Shown here in pieces: positions 32,201-44,547 of a stretch of DNA of 64,000 nucleotides. Source of the stretch: Anisakis pegreffii (Eukaryota > Nematoda > Chromadorea > Rhabditida > Anisakidae); contig JAPYMA010000414.1 in the NCBI GenBank assembly GCA_035041965.1, forward strand, positions 1 through 64,000, read 5' to 3'. Each line of letters starts with the position of its first letter. Within the stretch, counting starts at the first letter, position 1. The notes under the pieces are model-generated. The model had not been told where the DNA came from. It searched no databases and worked only from the letters and a program-made list of their open reading frames with translations. A program made the position numbers and the translations under genes.

Positions 32201-35200
32201 ATGTGAGCGAAGACACAAACGCCGAATAAAAATTTTTACGACCCTTCAGCACCACCAAATCAATTTGCTTCATTCGACGATCAACTGCATTCAATGCAAC
32301 CACAATACCAACGGGAAAAATGCGAACAAATGAGAAAAATTATAAATATTATATCAAAAAATAAAAATAATCACAATACACAATACATAATAAATACATT
32401 TGCTAATGATAAAATATAATAGAATGTAAATTTTTCCATTTTTTCCAAATTCTTCTTCTGCTTTTCCATCTCCATTTGCCATTTTTCATTTTTCATTCCA
32501 TAAGCCATTCGCCATGCTACTGCTTCAAATGATCCTGAAAAAATATGATAGCAATAGCACTAGAGCACATTTTGAAGGAAAATAACGATAAGATCTTACT
32601 CGATTGTTACTATTTAGTTATTACTAGTAATATTATTGTAATAACTAATTCACTTTCGATATAGCAGATTGCATTGCCCAAAAATTTTGTTCACTCATTT
32701 CAAATTTCCAATTGAAAACTCTAATTGAAAAGCCAAAACAACACAAAATCAAAACAAAAGTCAAAACACCAAAAAAAATTCCTATTAAACAAACCAGTTA
32801 ACTGGCAAGGTAAGTAACGACGACGACCGGTGACCTTGACTCAAAAAAATAAACTTCAAAACAAAACAAAAAATTAATTTCATGACGACCTTCACAGAAT
32901 GCAGAGAAAACGACCGATTCTTTGGAATTTAAATTTAAAATTTATCACAGAATCCAATCTATCTCTCGCTGAAATCATCTCATTAACATCATTTAACAAA
33001 TCAAAAATATTTCGTCGTCGCATCACTGAAAGTTCAATTCATCTGATGCAGATTCCGCCGCCGACTGCGCTCGAGCTGCAGCTCGATTCGTGCCTGTTCT
33101 CTGAAGCAATTGACAAGGCATTTGTGAGTGTTGTGCCATCTTTATAGCAGCAGCAGAACCTTTTTTTTAGAGAGAAAGGATTTTTATAAATTATTGACGA
33201 GTTTAGTTGGCAATTTTAGAATTTAAAGCAGCAATTATAAAGTTGTCTTCTCGGAAATTTTAAAAAAAGTCTCATTTTGAAGTTGTTTTCGTATAAAATT
33301 CCGTGAAAATTAAAAAAAAAATGGAAAGAAAAGGAATCCCTTAATTTACTGCTGCTGTTGCTCTCAGCAGACAGAGTAATTATCCATCCGATTGAGAGAG
33401 GACGGTAAAATTTATCTACGATTAGCAAAATTACATGTTTCAGCAAATCAAATTCGAATGAATGACTCTCCCAAATGCCTGTGATTCAACGCCAGTCACA
33501 AATGGAGAAGTCTTATTCACACATCAAATAAAATAATTACTCACCAATAAAGCAGTGAAAACGACAAGAAAAACTGGATTTTTCAATTTCCATTTATGAA
33601 AAACTGCTGCGAAAAGCCACAGCGGAAAAAATTTCAAAAAACGATTAGGAAATGAAAAAAATTTGAGCGAAAAGTGGTGCCACCCGAGATATTATTTTAA
33701 AAAATGCCTAAATCTCCTCAACTGGTAAGCCAAATTGCTCTAAATCAGTAAAATTTATAGTATTCTGATTCAGCTAGAGGTGGTTCTGCTGCTGCTGGAT
33801 GGATGGAACGCTGAAAAAGTCATCATAATGTTTTGAGGATTTTCAATTTCTTTTTTGAGGGGAAACTTTTTTGTGTGTAGCGAAAGAAATAACAAATGAC
33901 AACATTCATTTCTCACTTCCGAATGCCGTTTCACTTCATTTGAGATTCAAATTGAAATGCCTCTTTCCTTCCTTCCTTCCTCGCTTTTATAATATTTATT
34001 TCCTGCCATATTTCCGCACCATCAGCACCAACAACCTCACCACAAAATCATTTTCAAATCGCTCATCCGAGAAATTGATTTTGATTTAAAAAACAGTGTT
34101 TCCATCCAGCAATTGAAAGAACCAGAACCAGTTTCCTGCCAGCCATAGCATTTCAATTAAACACCAACTAATGTTGTGTCTAATGTTCCGAATTTTGTGG
34201 CATTCCTTTTGAAAATATTCGAGCAGCTTCAACCTGATCCACAAGCAGCTTACCCTGCTCAGGCTCAGCTTCAAATTCAGCTCTAGCCCTATGTTAAAGC
34301 CCAACCAAATTCGGTAATTTTACAAGCTGCAAGCTGCCACCCTCTCTTCCCTCCTGATGAAACATTAACAGATAATTAGAGTTCCATTTAGGAAAGAGTG
34401 AAAAAAATTTTTGAAGGTTCTAAACGACGATAAAATTACTGAATCATATTTAAGACAATGCTAATGATAAATAATGAAGAATCTCGTTTTGCACACATGA
34501 TTCATAGAGTTATGTAGTGTCTTCGCTTTTTTTGTTGTTGTCTTCGACGACAACTGAAAACCAACCGAAACAATGACTGATTTGGAAATAAATCACTGAA
34601 AGTGATTTATTTCCAATGGCAGCAGCACTAATGTGAACATATTTTTTCCAAATTCCGAGACCAACTGATAACATAACAAAATGAACAACAACAAGTTCAT
34701 GAAATTCAGCAAATCAGCACAAAAACTCTCTCTCTGAATTGAAACCTAAATTTGAAATGTGTCCAAAAACTGACGACCGGGGGGGGAGAACACAGCTGGC
34801 TAATGACAAAGTAGGATAACCTTTTAGTTTCACTCTTTGATGGCTTTGCAGCACTTCCTTTAACTTGTAGTCCTGTAATCCCTTATGAATCGCCCACTTT
34901 TCCGGTCTGTTTTGGTGATTGATTTCGTTTGTCGTTTGTGACTCGTAACGAAACATCACACATCACATGAACATCATTCTATTAGGCGAATAAGCACCCT
35001 GAAATGCAGAAAAACAACAGCACTTTCAAGGAATTTTGAAGGGGATGATTCAATTTAATTATGAGAGAGATGGATGGATGGATGCATTTACAGGTTTCTT
35101 GCAAGAAGGGTTGTTGAGTCATCATTACCTTCGCTGGATTTTTTTATATTGAAAGTTTTCGCTGCAACTTTTCAGATTCTTCACTGCTGGAAACGTTATA

Positions 35201-35688
35201 GATGCAAGTTATGAAAGATAGACGAAGACACGAAGACAACACAGCAGAAAATAACAAGAAATTTGGATGAATGAATAGAATATTGAATCGAAAGGAAAAC
35301 TTGACTTGGAGCACACCATTGAAATTTTAAAGAAAACAACGGAAACTATCTGCAGAAATAAAAAGGCCGAGCGAAAATTACAGAATCAATCAAGGTGATT
35401 AAAAGGTGATCCATAAGACAAGAAGGACGAGGAGGAGTATCATCATCAATCAAAATACTGTGTATTTTCAGTAAAAGAGGTGAAAAGTGCGAGAAGACGA
35501 GTTGCTTTCTAAGACTCAACTCAAAAATTCAATTTATCATACCGTAATCACATCGAAGACACAAATGACAACGACAACACGAAAGAGAAAAGGGGCAGTT
35601 GAACCCTTTTTCACTTTTTGAAGGTAAATTTTTTGAAGGCGGAGGAAAAAATCTTAACATCTTTTTGAGTGTCAACGACGACAACGAC
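29298..35688. other. Long AT-rich region, no supported gene
   Basis: About 6.4 kb without a convincing gene. It contains ATT microsatellite (30377-30425), TATC (31966-31982), CTTC (33968-33985) and GGAT (35070-35086) runs. Two copies of a 14-mer with a G8 run lie at 29965-29978 and 34775-34788, and CA[GC]TCACAAATG motifs lie near 33118 and 33495. A GC-rich exon-like island sits at about 33045-33120, and a short open segment after an AG at about 34225-34281 could be an exon; neither could be linked to a gene. The right end holds the promoter of the first collagen gene. The unseen 5' exon of GDH may lie at the left end. Confidence 0.5.
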
Positions 35689-35696
35689 TATAAAAG
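35689..35696 (+). promoter_or_regulatory. TATA box of collagen gene 1
   Basis: TATAAAAG 244 bases before the ATG at 35933, at the start of the 5' leader. The same octamer lies upstream of the other collagens. Confidence 0.75.
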
Positions 35697-35932
35697 CGAT
35701 GTGATCGCCTGATCTAAGCATTCACTTTCGATTTCGATTCATTTTCAATTAGTTTTAGTCATATTTCCAGTCCAGCTACCTAGCCAAATAACTCCTCATT
35801 AGTCCAGGATATATATCCTCGGGATTAGCTTATAGCTGACGATGGTTATATTATCGTGTTATATCACCTTCTGCTCTGTGTTCCGAATCCCTTCTGAGTT
35901 TTTAACTCGTCCAGTTATAGAAGAAGTTCAGG

Positions 35933-37234
35933 ATGCATAACGACGACGATCCAAAGCAGTGTTTGGTTGAGGCGGAGAGCATGAAACGGCTCGCCTTCTG
36001 CGGCGTTGCTGTGTCGACAGTGGCCACGTTGGTCGCCATTGTGTGCGTACCGATGCTGTGCACCTATATGCAGAATGTGCAGTCGAATCTTCAGGATGAG
36101 ATCAGTTTCTGCCGTACTCGTGCCATATCGCTTCGTGGAGAATACAACAAGGTAGCTGCTAGTTAGACGCCCTAGAAACCTCTCTTCCAGAAGTAGATTC
36201 GCGTAGATTTCCCAGCTCATTTACTAGTAAGACCAGCTGGAATTCGAGAATCCAAATTTAAGCGAAGCTCAAGATTCCAATTCAGTCACAAATGAGCAAA
36301 TAGACAGCAATTGTGAAGAAACACTCACGTCCTATCGGATTTCTTATTTATATTCATTGAAGCTGGAGACCTCTCGTAAATCGATGAAACAAGAGCGAGA
36401 GCGAGAGAAACGTCAAGCCGTCTTCGAGTGCTGCAGTTGTGGAGTGGGTCCGGCCGGCCCGCCAGGTCCACCGGGTCCAGACGGCGAGGACGGTCGTGAC
36501 GGCAAACCCGGTAAGCCTGGACCAAACGGACCGGATGCTGAAGAAGGACAAAAAGTATGCGTTTCGTTCTGAACTGCAAATTTCCTCGGAGAAACTGCAA
36601 ACTTCCCGGGAAAACTGGCATTTTCCTGAAAAACTGAAAAAATTGCTGAAAATTTCCCAAAATTGGAGCATTAGCAAATGGAAGATTTCAGCCAACCGAA
36701 AAAGACTGGTGCTTCAATTGCCCACCTGGCGCACCGGGTCCAGCGGGTCGTCCAGGACCGAGAGGACCTCGAGGACCACCAGGACCGAAAGGAAACGACG
36801 GAACGATGGGAGCACCGGGACCAGTGGGACCACCTGGACCAGTTGGACCACGAGGACCGCCAGGACCAGCTGGCGCAGCCGGTGAGCCAGGCAGACCCGG
36901 TGTACAACATGAGGTTCGTCGACTGTTGATTTGTTTTGTTGTCATTCTAAACAGTTTTTTGTCATTTTGTCCTAACTGTTCCGTCTCTTAGGTTCCCGGC
37001 CCAGCTGGACCACCCGGACCACCAGGCCCGATGGGACCACCAGGCGAGAAAGGCCCCGACGGGCGACCAGGCATGCCAGGCCGCAAAGGACCCCGAGGAC
37101 CACCAGGACCAAACGGCAAAGACGGCGCGGCCGGTCACGACGGGCCGAACGGTGAGAAGGGCGAGGATGGCCCGGCTGGACCGAAAGGCAGCTGTGACCA
37201 CTGCCCACCACCCAGAACCGCACCAGGCTACTAA
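35933..37234 (+). CDS. Cuticle collagen 1 (EYNK subgroup)
   Basis: Structural collagen of the nematode cuticle, secreted by hypodermis; 291 residues. Exons: 35933-36151, 36363-36554, 36692-36913, 36992-37234. The N-terminal cuticle-collagen domain has one hydrophobic segment ([19 protein letters not shown]) and homology box [17 protein letters not shown] subtilisin-like processing site, REKRQ, precedes the first Cys cluster (ECCSCG). Three Gly-X-Y blocks are separated by KDWCFNC and a VQHE interruption; the end is [18 protein letters not shown] sits just before the ATG, so the leader is probably spliced (cis or trans). Exon 2 has an extra Arg-Glu repeat (EREREKR) and ends in GQK rather than GQR. 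AATAAA lies at 37535-37540. No C. elegans ortholog is assigned; the ending resembles the COL-12/COL-13 type. Confidence 0.95.
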
Positions 37235-37534
37235 AGCATCTCCTGAAACCGACCGACCCGACGCAAGCGCCTCTCGGTCTTCCTCGATACCTATCCATAT
37301 CAGTCACCACCTATCTGCTGGCCAAAACATCGATCGGATTTTCCACATTTTTGGATTTAAACTCTTCAAAATTCAAAATCCTCCTATAATGCTACTAGAA
37401 CAACTTCGATGCTGTATCATCTCATCCTTTCATGTGGTTCTTCATCATTTCACTATGTACACTGCTCTCTCCAAATTTGCTTCAAAGCTGCACTTATGCT
37501 GCTAAAATTTCCGTTAACTAATAATAATAATAAT

Positions 37535-37540
37535 AATAAA
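37535..37540 (+). terminator. poly(A) signal, collagen gene 1
   Basis: AATAAA about 300 bases after the stop codon, at the end of an ATA run. Confidence 0.5.
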
Positions 37541-39702
37541 GTCTAGTGCATAAAGTGTTCATTGCCTAATTACCTATGAATATAAATCAGTCACAAATGG
37601 CAAATTTGATTACAAACTACTACTACTAATAATAATGCTTAAAACATAACAGAATACCAAAATTTGATCATGTTAGCAAAGAAACAACATAGAATCTAGT
37701 AAAGCACAGAGTTCCTAGTATCCGTCGCTAGTAGTACCAAACGGCATCAATTCTGGAACATATTCCATGGAGGAATAACCGAGATAACGTAGATCCGACG
37801 AAGACATTTGTGGGTTCTGCAGAAACATCGATGATTCAACATGGAGAATCAACAGGAGCTTTTTAAAAATCCCAAGATCGTATAGGAATATTTTGGGATA
37901 AACCAATACTATCGATACAATCGAGCCCTATTGAAGCAGACAACCACCATAGAACAACCGCATGGCTCTGAATAAATGAAAAGAAAAACTAATCAACTAA
38001 CTGCGTTCAATTTATATCGAATCAATCACAACGAATTGATCACGACCAGCAGATCAAGTAGTAGCGATCAGTAAGTTCTACAGCTGCTCTATATTATCGA
38101 TAGAGAGAGGGCAGGCGCCAGATCAGTTCTAAAATCAAAATTTGATCTGGGCAGATCAACTTTCGCCACAAAATACCAATTCTCTGATCAGATCCAGAAG
38201 TATCCCAAGCGAACAGTGATTGCCCTAGGTGGTCTATAAACCATTTGTGGGTTCTGCAGAAACTTTCCGGGGCCAACAACCGCCGAGCACCACATTTCCA
38301 AGGAAGACGCCACACTCAACCTTTCAAGAGCTCAATCTAGGCATAGACTGATGCGAGAAATAAGGAATATACTAGGGAAATTTCACACCTTTCAGCCGCC
38401 TATCGTATATTTTTCCGGTCGTGACGGTAAAAATATTTTGTCTCGTCTAGCTGATGAGCAATTAATCTTCCCAATTTAACCCTTTGTTGGTGGTATTTTT
38501 TTAAAAACTTTTTCCGCCTCATAAAATTTTTTCCGCAGATGAAATTCCGCAGACGTTCTCTCTTCTCAAAATAATCAACTATAATATGAAAATTTTCTAA
38601 TTGTAAGGTATTCATTTGTCATTTGTCCTTTGTCATTTGAATGTCAAAAAATATAAATGAATGAGGAGGGGATGTGAATCAAAACTCATATAAATAATTA
38701 CATTTGATATTTTTCGAGTGCTATTATTTGGAATGGAATGAATTTTTACAAAAAAGAAAAATTAGTACTTTTTTTCGTGATCGATTCATCGGAAATTACT
38801 CATCCGTCTAACTAATAACTTCTTCCACATTCATAATTAATAATTATTTATATTAATTTATGAGTTTATCCTCCGTCCTCCTCCTCCCGAACGAGATTTT
38901 CTGTTCTCCCGAACGAATTGCAGCAAATTGATCACCAAAATGATCATGATCATCATTAGCGAGAAATGAATTGTTGTGAGCGACGATCATATGATTGATC
39001 AAAATTCCATTGAACTGCGAAAAATAGCGAAAAAATTTCTTATCTTCTCTCAAAAATTAATTTCTCATCAGTTGGAAAGAAATTTTCCGTCTGCCTCCTC
39101 TGAATTCTCGAGAAATGAATTAATTGAAATGTAAATTTGTCACTTAGCATTGGGCTTTTCTGATACAGAAAATAAATGATTTACCACAGTCTAAAATACA
39201 AAATATTAGTGGTTATATCACTGAAACTGCAGATAGACACGCTGAGTTCACATGAAAAACCTTGGAACATTGGGGTGGTTCTTTGAAGAGTACAGTCAAA
39301 AAATTGTTTATTTGAGATTTGAAGTGTGGAATGCTTGAAATTCCGTGATGTCGCTGTAGATCCGGTATTTATTTTAGATGATAAATGGCTCCTGGAGAGA
39401 TTCTCTGATATTTAAGAGCGAAAAAATTTTTTGAGAAAAGTCTCGGCGAAAAAAAGCGCCTTGTCAACGAGCCCAGAAAAAGGCTGCCTGCTCTCATGGC
39501 GGAGATCAAAAAAAGTTTTTGAAGAAGATCGAAAAAAGGCGCCTCAAGACGACGGCTAAGACGGCGGCGGTCTCACCAACTTAACCGGACGCTTTCTTAA
39601 AAATTTCTCAATTTCTCAAAAATTTTTCTCCTACTCTCAAAACAAAACAAATGATGAATGCCCCACCTTCGATGGCGCCTCGGTACCATCAGACTTGATG
39701 AG
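37541..39702. other. Spacer between collagen genes 1 and 2
   Basis: Apart from the orphan exon at 37715-37816, no gene is supported. It has TGATCA clusters (38030-38180), a CAGTCACAAATG at about 37590, and a purine-rich GCGCC/GGCGG stretch at 39440-39580 just before the gene 2 promoter. Confidence 0.5.
37715..37816 (-). CDS. Orphan coding exon (possible 3' exon)
   Basis: A 34-codon segment on minus that starts right after a TTTCTGCAG acceptor and ends in TAG. The peptide is Tyr/Ser-rich (NPQMSSSDLRYLGYSSMEYV...TTSDGY) with YxxM and YxxL-like motifs. It is in phase 0, which would fit the donor of the small membrane-protein exon at 41962-42150. If joined, it would make an alternative cytosolic tail, with collagen gene 2 nested in the intron on the other strand. 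A 22-bp copy of its 5' boundary recurs at 38242-38263. No upstream exon is proven, so it may be a chance frame. Confidence 0.35.
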   Translation of the reverse strand, partial: NPQMSSSDLRYLGYSSMEYVPELMPFGTTSDGY

Positions 39703-39710
39703 TATAAAAG
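39703..39710 (+). promoter_or_regulatory. TATA box of collagen gene 2
   Basis: TATAAAAG 321 bases before the ATG at 40024. Confidence 0.7.
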
Positions 39711-40023
39711 TAGCCCATTTGAACTGTCTAGCAACCATTCCAGAGCTGCACAGCCTCCTGCGGACAGTCACGACGATGCCTTCCTAGATAGCAACGTTCT
39801 GGATCGTTTTGGAATTCCAGTCCAGTCAGTCACCCTTCAAGAGGCTCTCGGGACTCTTCTCTCGGGAAATGCAGCCCTTTCGGGCAGTTTTGCGGACTTT
39901 TATAGAGACTGGCATCTGTATAGTTTCCTGATACTTCCTGATACTGGCTCTCAGCTCGTCTATCCGCTTTAAATCGCTTCAGATCAATGAGATCAATTTA
40001 TGAATTCAAATTTTTTTGCAGTG

Positions 40024-41363
<1,340 letters not shown>

Positions 41364-41545
41364 ATCGAAAGCTAAGAGACCCCAACAAAACGCATCGCCA
41401 GACAATCACCAACCCGTCAATTTTGTACGCCTTTCAAGCATCGAGCACTGTCCTGTCCTTATTGTTTTGATCATATTCTTTACGAATTCAATTTTTTTTC
41501 AAATGAAATCCATTTTTCCCGTCGAAATATCTGGTGACTGGCGTG

Positions 41546-41551
41546 AATAAA
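41546..41551 (+). terminator. poly(A) signal, collagen gene 2
   Basis: AATAAA 183 bases after the TAG stop. It lies only about 200 bases from the 3' end of the oppositely oriented small membrane-protein gene. Confidence 0.55.
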
Positions 41552-41757
41552 AGTTTTATATGCATCGAATCCATATTTCAAAGCAGTCAAATGTAAATGG
41601 ATTATAATAGTAATAACTACAACAACAACAAGCCTTTAACATAATCAAATTAGAATTTAAAATTTAAAAAAGAAAGGAAATAACATGAAATCACTGAAAA
41701 CACAAGTTGTGATCTAAACAAATCAATTCATCTGTCGTATTTTTGATCAACTACTGA

Positions 41758-42150
41758 TCATGTAGTTTCCACGCTCCCACTTCCAGTTGAGACTCTGGTT
41801 TTTGAATCTGTTTTGCTCAGTGTTCTCAGTGGCATTTTCTGCTGCAAGCAAACACGCTTATAAGGCGTTTCCGCAAAATTACTTTTAACTTTAAAGAGAT
41901 CTCATTAAGTAGGAAGGTTGAAACGTGAAGAAATTCGAGCGATAGATGCAGCGAAACTTACAATTTCGGGTGGTGGTCCGACCAGTAGGAATTTGATATG
42001 CTTTCGATACATAATGCAGTAGAGAATCAACAGAATGCCGAAAACGATGGCTAGAACGACTGATAAGATGAATACCAAATTCCACGTTTGCTCACATTCG
42101 AGCTGCTCTTGACCCCGTCGTAGATCCTCTCCTTTTTCAAACGAATCCAT
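41758..42150 (-). CDS. Small single-pass membrane protein, hypothetical
   Basis: Exon 1 (42150-41962, 63 codons) begins ATGGATTCG (MDSFEKGEDLRRGQEQLEC). It has a hydrophobic stretch of about 24 residues (VFILSVVLAIVFGILLILYC) followed by a positive MYRKHIK, and ends at a strong donor (ATT/GTAAGT). This pattern fits a one-pass membrane protein with a basic cytosolic side. Exon 2 is uncertain. The nearest choice is 41841-41758, after TTGCAG, adding QKMPLRTLSKTDSKTRVSTG and a few more residues, for 90 in all. The alternative is the distant exon at 37715-37816. No family recognised. It lies tail-to-tail with collagen gene 2. Confidence 0.5.
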
Positions 42151-42343
42151 CGCCCTGATCGCCCACAGCAATCCAAAGCTACTTACTCAATCGCTCGAAA
42201 AAATAATGAAATGCGTTGGAAATTGTTCATTTTCTATTTTTTTCAATTATAACCTTTCATTTGCATAGTTGTCTTATGTAAAAATATGCAGAATCTGAAT
42301 ATTTAACATGAAAATAGCCAAAAAATTTGGAAAAACATCGAGA

Positions 42344-42415
42344 TGCCTCTTGCTGGAAGCGAACCAGCGATCTTCTGTTTAAAAGACAGACGTTCTACCT
42401 CTAAGCCAATGAGAC
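42344..42415 (-). tRNA. tRNA-Lys (UUU anticodon), possibly degenerate
   Basis: A 72-base cloverleaf on minus: acceptor GTCTCAT/AAGAGGC with one A-A mismatch, D-arm GCTT/GAAC with one C-A mismatch, perfect anticodon stem TCTGT/ACAGA with loop CTTTTAA (anticodon TTT), five-base variable loop, perfect T-stem GCTGG/CCAGC. A-box TGGCTTAGAGG and B-box GGTTCGCTTCC are close to consensus. A T run follows about ten bases downstream. It has 72 bases and two stem mismatches, and is unlike the usual tRNA-Lys sequence, so it may be a variant or decaying copy. Confidence 0.65.
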
Positions 42416-42730
42416 GACTCCGCGCCGTCCCACATGAACTCAAGAAGGAGCGCCTTGGTGAATGCTTATGCCGTGGACTGGAATCAAATCAGCGCCATTC
42501 TGTCTACAATTCATAGCCGAATTGTCTTTTGGCATGCTTCTGGGTTTATACTGTGACAAAATCAATCATTTGTGACATATTTATTAAGTTAAACTTTACG
42601 ATAATGTCGTATTAAAGTACTTTTTGGACAGTGTCATCATGAGAGGATTTCAAGAGAATTGGGGAAAACAAGGGGACTGGCAAAGAGGGATTTAACGGCA
42701 AGGACAAACAGGGCAGAAACCAGGAGGCTC
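42416..42730. other. Short spacer before collagen gene 3
   Basis: The 3' flank of collagen gene 3. TTTATT at 42580-42585 reads AATAAA on minus and is its likely poly(A) signal. A CATTTGTGAC motif lies at about 42567. Nothing else seen. Confidence 0.5.
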
Positions 42731-44040
42731 TTAATAGCCTGGAGCGGTTCTGGGTGGTGGACAGTGGTCACAGCTGCCTTTCGGCCCGTCTGGTCCGGCA
42801 TCTCCTTGGTCACCGTTGGCACCATCCTCGCCATTCTCAGCCTCTTTGCCGTTCTCGCCCGACGGGCCACGTGGTCCCTTGTGTCCTGGACGACCGTCAC
42901 GACCGTCGTTTCCTTTGTCACCGGCAGCTCCCTCTTCGCCTTGTGGTCCTGGTGGTCCAGGTGGACCGGGAACCTGCAGCAGGAATTTTGTGATTAGCGC
43001 GAGCAAAATATTGAATGATTAGCTAATGAATGCATAGGGTTTTTCATTGGACTTGGAAACGAGACCAAAAGAAAGGAGCAGAGGTCAAGCAGAAGACACT
43101 AAATTCGGATAGATCTCATTGTTCACCTCGCGTTGTTCACCAGCTTTGCCAGCGTCTCCTTCAGGGCCAGCCTCTCCGATTGGTCCTCGTGGTCCAACTG
43201 GTCCTGGTCGTCCGGGTGGTCCGGCTGGTCCCATATCTCCGTCTGAGCCTTTGTCTCCTGATGTTCCTCTGGGTCCTTTCGGTCCTGGTCGTCCTGGTGG
43301 GCCTGGTGGGCCATCTGGGCAGTTGAAGCACCAATCAGCTTCAGTTGGCTGCAAATTTTGAAGTTAGCACTCTAAATCTGGCGCTGAGTGATCAACTTAA
43401 TCAATGAATATATCTATCTATGGCTACTAACCCGTTGTCCCTCTTCAGCATCCGGTCCGTTTGGTCCAGCTTGACCTGGTTTCCCGTCCAGACCATCTAT
43501 ACCGTCCTGGCCAGGTGGTCCGGCTGGTCCAGCTGGTCCAACACCGCAACTACAGCATTGGTGGGTGGCTTGACGTTTCTCACGTTGCACTTTGACGGCC
43601 GTTCGTGATTGTTCAAGCTAAAACCAGATCTCACAGTGTTCACAAGACATTCCTCACCCCTAATCCTCATTTTTTGATATCTAACCAAACTTTTTGCATT
43701 CAAACCCTTGCCATTCAAAATATTTCCTTCCTGTCTCAATTTTAGCATAAAAATACCGCTGAATAGGCTCTTTTCTGTGAATTTCCTGGCTGAAGAAATG
43801 GCCCAACTGAGGCGCCGCGCCGCTTACCTTGGTGTATTCGCCACGAAGTGAGACGGCACGAGTACGGCAGAAACTGATCTCATCCTGAAGATTCGACTGC
43901 ACATTCTGCATATAGGTGCACAGCATCGGTACGCACACAATGGCGACCAACGTGGCCACTGTCGACACAGCAACGCCGCAGAAGGCGAGCCGTTTCATGT
44001 TCTCGGCCTCGATCAGGAACTCTTTTGGATTGTCGTCCAT
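42731..44040 (-). CDS. Cuticle collagen 3 (EYTK subgroup)
   Basis: Cuticle collagen, 287 residues. Exons on minus: 44040-43828, 43617-43432, 43348-43127, 42973-42731. Start [20 protein letters not shown], then the conserved anchor and box [49 protein letters not shown]. It is the most diverged in the helical part: the interruption reads GEQRE where the others have GVQH[ET], Asp and Glu are more common ([20 protein letters not shown]), and exon 2 has [15 protein letters not shown]. Exon 1 nonetheless carries the same 128-nt block as genes 1, 4, 5 and 6. The leader has an ATTCAG acceptor just upstream of the ATG. Confidence 0.94.
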
Positions 44041-44539
44041 TTTTTTCGGTGGTTCCTGAATAGCTAGCTCTGTTAGCCATCCATTATCGATCAAACTAGC
44101 TGATAAGATCACGGAATCGATCGCAGAACACATCGTATTTTACTGATCTCGAAGTCAACAACACTACCTACCTTTACCAGGTTCTGTCTAACTAGCGCAA
44201 AATGCTTACGTTGAACAACAGCGTTAACTAGGCTTAACGGATACCTCTTAAATAACAATAATAATACCTGCTAACCTAGGCGATTCGCTATCAAACGGGT
44301 GATTTCAGGGCTAGAAGTAAAGATGCTTAATTAAGAAAGGTAACGAAGCTAATGAGTTTACATCGAAAAATTAAGAAAATACCAAACAAAATAGTACAAC
44401 AGCACAAAATCAGACCAAAATAACTGGCAGAAAATGATCAGATCAAATTGCGATGATCAGATCAGCTCACAATCGATGAGGCAGTCAATCACCTGCTGCA
44501 TAATGTGCTGATGCTGATCTATCCAACCTAGATCATGCT

Positions 44540-44547
44540 CTTTTATA
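44540..44547 (-). promoter_or_regulatory. TATA box of collagen gene 3
   Basis: TATAAAAG on minus, about 500 bases before the ATG at 44040. The leader between must contain an intron or be long. Confidence 0.65.

Noticed and set aside
36325..37310. Long open frames opposite collagen gene 1 and in its other frames
   Set aside because: Gly-Pro-rich (GGN CCN) coding leaves the complement free of stops. The same shadows appear at every collagen gene, e.g. 47741-47989 and 61147-61728.
42430..42540. Second tRNA beside the tRNA-Lys-like gene
   Set aside because: A T-arm-like and CCACGGCA-like 3' end is visible on minus, but there is no A-box or matching acceptor 5' half.
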